From positions 38,855,053 through 38,919,052 of the forward strand of contig CM060732.1 in NCBI GenBank assembly GCA_030704615.1: a stretch of 64,000 nucleotides of DNA. Direction: 5' to 3'. Shown piece after piece: positions 58,430 through 64,000 of the stretch; position 1 is the stretch's first letter; every line of letters begins with the position of its first letter. The notes beneath the pieces were generated by a model. That model did no database searches. It was not told the DNA's origin and worked only from the letters and a program-made list of their open reading frames with translations. The position numbers and the translations under genes are program-made. The DNA is from Takakia lepidozioides (lineage: Eukaryota > Streptophyta > Takakiopsida > Takakiales > Takakiaceae).

Positions 58430-58865
58430 GGTATTTGCTCTCCGGAGCCCAATTTCGGCGCCGTTATTGGATGGACTGCGGAAGCTTCAGCCGAGAATTT
58501 TATTTCCGGACCCCAATTTCGGCGCTGTTATTGGTTGCCTCCCCAGCCTTCAGCCGGGTATTTGGTTTCCGGACCCCAATTTCGGCGCCGTTATTGGCTG
58601 CACTCCGGAGGCTTCAGCCGGGTATTTGGTTGGCGGAGCCCAATTTCGGCACCGTTATTGGCTTCACTCCCGAGCCTTCAGCGGGCTATTTCTTTTCCTC
58701 TGCCCAATTACGGCGCCGTTATACCCAACCATCCTGCACTTCTGCAACAGTACTATCCACGGTTATAGGTCGCCATTGCGTTTTTGGAGTCTGCAAACCC
58801 GGATCCTAATTCCGCTTGCGTCCCTTCTTCTGGGGTAATTTCGGTGCCGTTATTGCCCAGAATTC
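58430..58865. repeat. 64-bp tandem repeats at right end
   Basis: Units with core AATTTCGGCGCCGTTATT start near 58451, 58515, 58578, 58642, 58706 and 58837 (the last gap is about two units, the middle one decayed). Each core is flanked by CC and GG, giving an imperfect palindrome with mirrored CCAAT/ATTGG ends, and followed by a CTTCAGCCGGGTATTTGG-like spacer. The site variant differs from the central array, but the centre and spacing are the same. Confidence 0.95.
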
Positions 58866-58884
58866 AGTTTTTCTATGACCTGGC

Positions 58885-59111
58885 CTGGCGGTCCATGAGC
58901 TTGGGCTCCAAGTCATGAGCGGACACTGGTACTTATGAGCGGAGTGCTTCCAGCATGAGCGCGGAAATCTTCGAAAACCTTCTCTTCTTATACTACTTTC
59001 GATTATTTTATCATTTTGGGCCCGAAAAAAATCTGTCGAAATTCGAAGTGTGTTACTTGGCGGCTCATGGGTGAGCCATGCCCGCTCATGAGCTCATGGA
59101 ATAACAACCCC
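58885..59111. repeat. right subterminal ATGAGCGG motifs and terminal repeat
   Basis: CATGAGCGGAC, TATGAGCGGAG and CATGAGCGCGG occur at about 58914-58965, echoing the ATGAGCGGGCAT word of the terminal inverted repeat (59075-59111). Subterminal copies of terminal motifs are usual transposase-binding sites. Confidence 0.75.
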
Positions 59112-59120
59112 CCCACCCCA
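59112..59120. repeat. target-site duplication, right
   Basis: CCCACCCCA, identical to 44101-44109. Confidence 0.9.
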
Positions 59121-60129
59121 TAGTTGTACCCAATGATGACCCTATCCACATCGCCCACACCCACCTTTTCTGGTTTATACACCCCATACCAGACCCCCTT
59201 GCACCCAGACCTATCCGTAACCTCCTGACCACTCTTACCCGAGAAGCAAATAAACAAGCTGCAGCCTCCATCAGCCACACCAAAGTACACATCCAAAAAT
59301 GGACTCAATCAAGTGTATTGCACCATAAACTCTCAAATCATTTCTGGCTAACCAAAACTACTACTGACGCACAAATCCGACAAACACTCAAATTTAGATA
59401 CGCCCAATACATGGGTCACCAGCGCAAGCACATCTTCTGGCCGCATATGTTCCCATCCCCATACTGTCCATAGTGCTCAACCACTCACCAAGCTTGTGAC
59501 ACTTGGCCACATCTCCTCATCCAATGTACGCACCCGATCATACACGGCCTTCATATCACGCGACACAACCAGGCAGTCTGGCATCTCCATAAGCTCTTTC
59601 TAAACCGTGCTGAAACCAGATGGTTCTCGCTTATAAACGCTGGCACCTACCAAGGTCGGCCATCCGACCACACCGTGCCACCCTGGCTGCTACCATGCAT
59701 ATGTACCCGATCACCATGCTCATGCCCTGCCAGGCTTTGCCCGGACATACTCCTTGTACAAGGCCTACCCATTAACACCCTACCCCCCACCTCACCATCC
59801 CCACAATTCACCATCCATTTCATTGAATTCACATTTTGTCACGATCGCTACCCCAATGATTCGATTTTAGAAAAATGTCAAAAATATGCCCCGTTATCCT
59901 TGCAATCCGACGGTATGGCTGGAAAACTGGCCCATTAACCATCATCACCGCCGGTACTCGAGGCGGCATTCATAACGCCAGTATCAATGACATACATGAT
60001 AGCTTCAATATTCCCACTCTTCCCATCCACAAATGTTTCAAAGCAATTCACCTCACGGCACTCCGTTCACTCACAGCTATTATCACCAACAAACGCCAAT
60101 TGGAATCCGGCACTTCAAATGCACCATAG
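59121..60129 (+). pseudogene. LINE C-terminal region (continuation after MULE)
   Basis: Continues the RNase H frame: IVVPNDDPIHIAHTHLFWF, then LKFRYAQYMGHQRKHIFWP, then PYCP(stop)C..THQACDTWPHLLIQC. This looks like the Cys/His finger found at the end of many LINE polyproteins, with TAG at 59471-59473 in place of a codon between CP and C. Further protein-like sequence follows: FSLINAGTYQGRPSDH, then a frame change near 59890 into ILAIRRYGWKTGPLTIITAG, ending 60129. Confidence 0.75.
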
Positions 60130-60305
60130 GTCCCCCAGGGTATCCCCTAGGTACCTAGGGCTACACAGACTCCCCTACTTTCTACTGTCAATTGGTGTCC
60201 CATAGGACACCTTTCCTTTAATAGGGCCCACCCCTGAAAGGGGGCAGTAGCCACAAGGCGAAGTGGCTCTTAGTTACGCCGGCTTTCGGCCGGAGTCTTC
60301 TCTCT
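60130..60305 (+). ncRNA. LINE 3' UTR with consecutive hairpins
   Basis: Four adjacent stem-loops: GGTGTCC-cata-GGACACC (60194-60211), CCCCT-gaaa-GGGGG with a GNRA-type loop (60230-60243), AGCCAC-aaggcgaa-GTGGCT (60249-60268), and CCGGC-tttcg-GCCGG (60279-60293). No poly-A tail; the end is TCTCTCTCTTTA. Such structures are typically what the element's reverse transcriptase recognises. Confidence 0.7.
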
Positions 60306-60306
60306 C

Positions 60307-60750
60307 TTTACAGCCCCAGCAAAAAGCCAACAGCCTTTCGCAAGCACTGCTCTGGTCCATGTATGTTGCCTGGTAGTGGAGTGATTTGTCCATTCAGGTG
60401 CACCTTTGCAGCAGTCAAAGAGGGGGAGAAATGTATATAACAGAGATTGATGTTGGAGATACATGGCTGCATCCGGCCTATGTGCTCTGGCATCTGGTCC
60501 ACATTGTAATTGGGGCAGGTTGGTCAAGCCCGTGCGGAGACAGAGAACTGGAAGTGGAGATGCAAGCTACTCAGCAAGGGGGTTGGGGGTGGAAGCATTT
60601 CGAACTACTAGACATGTTGCACAGGACCAGCCAAAATCCAGCAAGCCTCCTCAAGCACTCATGTGGTCCATCTGTGTTGTCTGCCAGTGGCGTGAATCGG
60701 TGTCCCTTGCTGCTCACTGTCCTTGTGCCCAGCCACGTGCCATGGGCCCT
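60307..60750 (-). repeat. dispersed repeat, inverted copy of 28755-29215
   Basis: Immediately follows the LINE 3' end. Homology to the BTB intron repeat runs from CAGCCCCAGCAAAAAGCC to CACGTGCCATGG and stops where the BTB exon begins in the other copy. The LINE may have inserted into this repeat. Confidence 0.8.
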
Positions 60751-60994
60751 TTAATGTAGTACCAACAAGGGGAGGGAGAGGAGATGAGAAGCAATGTGAG
60801 ATGGAGAGACGCCACAAATAGCATGCACCCCATGTCGTGTACTTTGCTGGTCCAAAATTGATGCTTGAGTGAGTGCGAGTCATTTGGGGGTGCTCATTCA
60901 CTGCCACTCCGGCCTATAAATCCCATGGGGTACAACACCGCCCCACCAACAAGCACATCATATGACATCGCGTCTGTAACAATGGCTTTGGCTC

Positions 60995-61540
60995 TCATGA
61001 CTGAGCGACATCGTTCTGTACCAATGATGACTCCGTCGCTGGCTGCAATCGAATGAAGAACTCATGGCGTGTGATCCCTCGCGCCTTCTCTGAACCACCC
61101 AAAGATGTTTGAATTTGGAAAGGGCAAGGCTCCAAATCCGCCTCTGTGAGGCCCAAGCCTACAACTGCTGTTCTCCCCAACATCAATGGTTGTGCTCCCG
61201 AATCCAACAAGACTCGCAGTGGCCTATACCTCCTTCCGGTTGGGCCACTCAACTGAAACACTCTATCCTGATTGTCCACCAGAACTACTCCAGGAATCAC
61301 CATGCTGCGCTCAATGGGTGGCCTAGCTGCAGGCAATTCCTGCAACCTTGCAGCTTCTGCTTGCCATGGCGCAGCTATGGGTAACTTCACCCTCGAATCC
61401 AAGGCATCCATAGACTGTACCTTATCTGCTATCCCCGCAGATAGTGCCGATGCATCGCCACTCCCACAGAGTCTAGCTGCTAGACTGAATACAGCAGTTG
61501 GCCGAATCCCCGACATTGCAATTGTCATGGTTTTAGTCAT
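60995..61540 (-). pseudogene. retrotransposon aspartic protease fragment
   Basis: An open minus-strand frame of 181 codons. LRVLLDSGAQPLMLGRTAV contains the DSG catalytic triplet, followed by LGLTEADLEPCPFQIQTSLG, typical of plant LTR-retrotransposon proteases between gag and reverse transcriptase. No gag zinc knuckle or reverse transcriptase is found next to it, so it is a fragment. It points away from the cytosine methyltransferase domain at 62510. Confidence 0.7.
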
Positions 61541-61549
61541 GGTTAACTA

Positions 61550-62505
61550 GAATTACCTACTTCTAGTTAATTAGGACATTTTAGATATTTATATTTATAT
61601 TTTGTGTATTGAAACTTCATTTGGTCTCATATGTCAAGTGAGGTGTCAAGCCTCACTTGGAACATGGGGATGGGTTTTCCCCTTGTGAGGGTTGAGGAGG
61701 GCTCATCTTCTTGTAGTCGAGCCTCCATGAGCTTCTCTCACCTCCATAGCTCTAGGAATTGATAAGGAGTGTGTTAAGGGCTTTGTAGGGTGGATTCCCT
61801 TAGCAAGGGTGCCTTTGGCTTGACTTAGTTTATGTCATAGAGTGGATTTCATTTGGAAGGACTAGGGCTTGTTCTTAGTGTGATTGCTCATGCTTTGAGA
61901 GCTTTCATTGTCTTCCACTTTCCCCATTTCTCATCTCTTATCACTACAAGAAGATCTCCTTATGCTTGTGAGTGCGGAGTGTAAGGATTAGTTTTGCACT
62001 TGTATGTTAAAGAGATTGAGAGCTAGGAGAATTTAGCTCTTGTATGACAAGGCTTGCAAGGGATTGCAAGGAAAGGTGCTCGGGTGTTGCATGCACCAAG
62101 GAGTTTGAGAGCTTGAGAAGGAAGGTCATGAATCACAAGATTTTGCAAGGATTGCAAGGAGGAAGTCTTGTGTGTGTGGAAGCAATAGGGTTTGAGAATC
62201 TTTTGTATGCATTATGGAGTCAATGGTGTGTGCCATGGCTTGTGGAGAGCAACTAAAGGATTGTTAGTGCTCATTTCACTATCAATCTAGGGTTAAGCAA
62301 GTTTAAAGTGTGGATGTTGTGGAAGCAAAGCCAATGAGCTATATAGGCTTGGGCTTGAAGACAACAAGGGCAAACACTTGGAGAGCACTAAGCAGCTCAA
62401 GAGGTTTTGAAAGAGAGCATGTGAAGAAATCTTCCAATCATGGTGGTGTGGAGTCAAGCTTAGGGCGCCATTGGAAGGGTTTCGTGAACATATGGTGGGA
62501 AATCC
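61550..62505. other. spacer, no gene recognised
   Basis: Repetitive G/T-rich sequence without supportable coding potential. It may be a decayed N-terminal part of the methyltransferase-bearing element. Confidence 0.35.
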
Positions 62506-62509
62506 TTGA

Positions 62510-63001
62510 AGGGAGAAGCAGACATTACCTTGCTGGAGGTGGATGATTTGGGCCGGCATGATGCAATTGACTTGGTGGTAGCTGGATGGCATTGCCAAGG
62601 ACATTCTCTCGTAGGTCATGGGAATGGCTTGCATGATGCAAGGTCGCATTTGTTTTGGGAGATGTTACGAGTGTTGCGTGACTTGCAGGTGAGGCAAGTG
62701 CAACCTCCAGCTTACATCCTCTCTGGGGGATTCTCGGGCCCGGATTATGGCTAGTATGCATCAGGTGCGGTCTTGGATTGGACCAGCTGTGTTATTGGAT
62801 GTTGTTGCAGTGGGTTCACAGGCACATATGCCTAGGTTGTGGTGGACCAATCTTGCACCACCAGAGTTGCTCAAGAGAGCCTATGATTCCATTCAACGCC
62901 CACCCAACCTCATGGTTGAAGGCATTTTGGACCAAGGACACCCATGGCAAATATGGGATGAGATGCGGAAAGAGAGAGTCATTGGATCTATCAAAGAGTA
63001 A
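62510..63001 (+). pseudogene. C5-cytosine methyltransferase domain, damaged
   Basis: Frame 1 reads ADITLLEVDDLGRHDAIDLV, then VAGWHCQGHSLVGHGNGLHD (motif IV with the catalytic Cys; the usual Pro before it is His), ARSHLFWEMLRVLRDLQ and PPAYIL. Normally ENV (motif VI) follows, but it is missing here, and the sequence resumes one frame over as LGDSRARIMASMHQVRSWIG, LLDVVAVGS and WWTNLAPPELL (motif VIII-like AHMPRLWW). The break at about 62715-62725 removes the catalytic Glu loop. Motif I with the cofactor-binding site was not found. The relation to DNMT/DRM-like enzymes is clear, and the setting suggests a retroelement-borne gene. Confidence 0.7.
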
Positions 63002-63059
63002 TATGATGAGTGGGGGGAACCATACACTTAGGATCAGTTGGAGGCCAAGGTGACCAAGG

Positions 63060-64000
63060 TTTTTGAAGAGGTTGAGGATTGTGGCATAGCTTTCTAGGAT
63101 TGTATACTTAGAATGTGTAATGGACAACGATGTATGTTGTGACACGATTCTTAGGTGCACGTCATTTTCAATAATATGTGTGAAAGAGGAACATCGGTGA
63201 TGATGATGATTTGCAACTTGATGGAGAGGAAGACCCTCGTGATCCATATTGATGATCATTTCCCATCTTCGACTACTTCACGTTGTGTATTGTACAATAT
63301 GACAATTCAAATAATTGTATGTTAACCCTCTGATTTCCCAAGCCTTTTTTGGAGTTTTTAACGATTTGGGGTACCCAGCTGCAGTGAATTGCCCGCAGAA
63401 ACCTACCAAGAATCATCCATAGATTCCAGCCATATAGAAGTGGGCCCAGCTCATTTATGTAGAACATATCAAAAAATGAGCCAATTCCACCGTGGGAATT
63501 GTGAGATAATAACATCGGCCCAAACCTCAAATTTCAGGTCTCAAAAGAGAAGTGAGAAAAAAAATTGGTTTGACCAAATCAATACCTGGCTTTCTCCAAT
63601 TTTGCTTGCCCCAGGACCCACCATTTTCAAATCCACACTGGAATGCCTACAACCCCTCTAAATGACTGTGCGCCATGTTAGTTTTGTGTGGGCGCTTGCT
63701 TTGTATGTAATTACATAGGGGTTAGAATCTAAAAACTGATAAGCAACAATGTGCCTCCAAATGAAGTACTTTTTTTCCTACAAAATTTCTAAAACCCAAC
63801 GGTGCATGGGTGTATGTAATGCTCACACACCAAAAGGTGAAGTGGTTTTTACATTTTATTTTTATTTTATATTAACTTTATTGATTTTATAATTTGGATT
63901 TTATTTTTTTCCTTGGGCCTGTTTACTCGCCACATCAGCAGTCAACAAGCCCTTTACAAGGCCAAAATCTGACATAGTTACCTTAGATATTTTCTGTAGG
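63060..64000. other. no gene recognised
   Basis: AT-rich right edge of the window (63840-63920 nearly all A/T). Short ORFs without features. Confidence 0.4.

Larger units (their letters stand above)
44110..59111. mobile_element. 15,002-bp MULE-like DNA transposon with cargo
   Basis: Bounded by 9-bp direct repeats and imperfect terminal inverted repeats (16 of the first 21 positions match). The in-silico empty site rejoins the LINE frame (...GASHP|IVVPNDDP...). Contents from left: small ORF A (-), palindrome array, ParB-methyltransferase-like gene (-), central palindrome array, SWIM-type MULE transposase (+), small ORF B (-), 64-bp repeat array. Base composition is balanced, unlike the A/C-rich LINE around it. 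Lesions in both large genes suggest this copy is not autonomous now, but the perfect target duplication argues for a fairly young insertion. Confidence 0.9.
36050..60305 (+). mobile_element. non-LTR retrotransposon, split by a 15-kb MULE
   Basis: The element's own DNA is 36050-44109 plus 59121-60305 (about 9.2 kb). The sense strand is strikingly rich in A and C and poor in G, which marks its extent. Order: 5' ORF, tandem 2A-like motifs, AP endonuclease, reverse transcriptase, chromodomain, PCIF1-like methyltransferase-like domain, RNase H, C-terminal Cys-His region, hairpin-rich 3' UTR. The 5' border is approximate (composition change after the PPR fragment). The 3' border near 60305 abuts the dispersed repeat. 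The reading frame carries several stops and frameshifts, so this copy is probably inactive. Confidence 0.85.

Noticed and set aside
44110-59111. Integrated giant virus or phage-like fragment
   Set aside because: ParB and methyltransferase genes suggested it, but inverted ends, a 9-bp target duplication and a SWIM-finger MULE transposase show a DNA transposon. No capsid or polymerase gene is seen.
59471-59473. Recoded stop (selenocysteine or read-through) in the LINE Cys-finger
   Set aside because: The TAG sits between Cys-Pro and Cys, but the element has many other stops and frameshifts, so simple decay is enough.

Overview
The window looks like nuclear DNA of a land plant, most probably a seed-free one such as a moss or other bryophyte (a low-confidence call made without a database). 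The evidence is intron-containing plant housekeeping genes with canonical GT..AG introns, among long tracts of nested transposable elements. The clearest host genes are: a lysosomal acid-lipase-type alpha/beta hydrolase (7794-11444, +, nine exons); a very long LEA-type protein built on 167-residue repeats (12069-15081, -); a small OB-fold nucleic-acid-binding protein (16841-18346, -); and thiamine pyrophosphokinase (19766-22707, +). Only pieces are visible of a STRAP-like WD40 protein, a BTB/POZ protein, an F-box protein and a PPR protein.

The main interest is from 36 to 60 kb. A C-rich non-LTR retrotransposon (LINE, about 36.05-60.3 kb) is split by a 15,002-bp DNA transposon at 44110-59111. 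The transposon has imperfect terminal inverted repeats and a perfect 9-bp target duplication (CCCACCCCA at 44101-44109 and 59112-59120). Removing it and one target copy in silico restores the LINE reading frame for about 115 codons. The transposon is MULE-like: its + strand transposase has a MULE core and a SWIM zinc finger. On the opposite strand it carries a long multi-exon gene joining a ParB/Srx-like domain to a permuted N6/N4-type DNA methyltransferase-like domain with degenerate catalytic motifs. Two mutually related small ORFs of unknown family lie near its two ends.

The non-coding parts of this element hold three arrays, plus intronic single copies, of a GC-centred palindrome (core ATTTCGGCGCCGAAAT). 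The spacing is about 63-66 bp, roughly six helical turns. A second, diverged ParB-like gene lies at 880-2950 and is also preceded by a regularly spaced palindrome array (62-810, about 85-bp spacing), but with a different palindrome (CCTTGCGTNNACGCAAGG). A third piece, 4835-6030, is a close copy of the left end of the 15-kb element.

The LINE is itself unusual. Two tandem 2A-like motifs (GDIHPNPGP) sit in a 303-bp duplication, followed by an AP-type endonuclease, a reverse transcriptase, a chromodomain, a PCIF1-like methyltransferase-like domain, an RNase H whose first catalytic Asp reads Asn, and a 3' UTR of consecutive hairpins. At 60995-63001 lie a retroviral-type aspartic protease fragment (-) and a damaged C5-cytosine-methyltransferase domain (+). 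Three unrelated methyltransferase-like folds are therefore carried by mobile DNA in one 64-kb window.

The remaining sequence (29.2-36 kb and the gaps between genes) is repeat debris. It includes a 1.1-kb inverted repeat with LINE endonuclease fragments (30467-31660 against 34800-35880). Most transposon genes carry a few stops or frameshifts, so they are called as pseudogenes, although uncorrected assembly errors could explain some.
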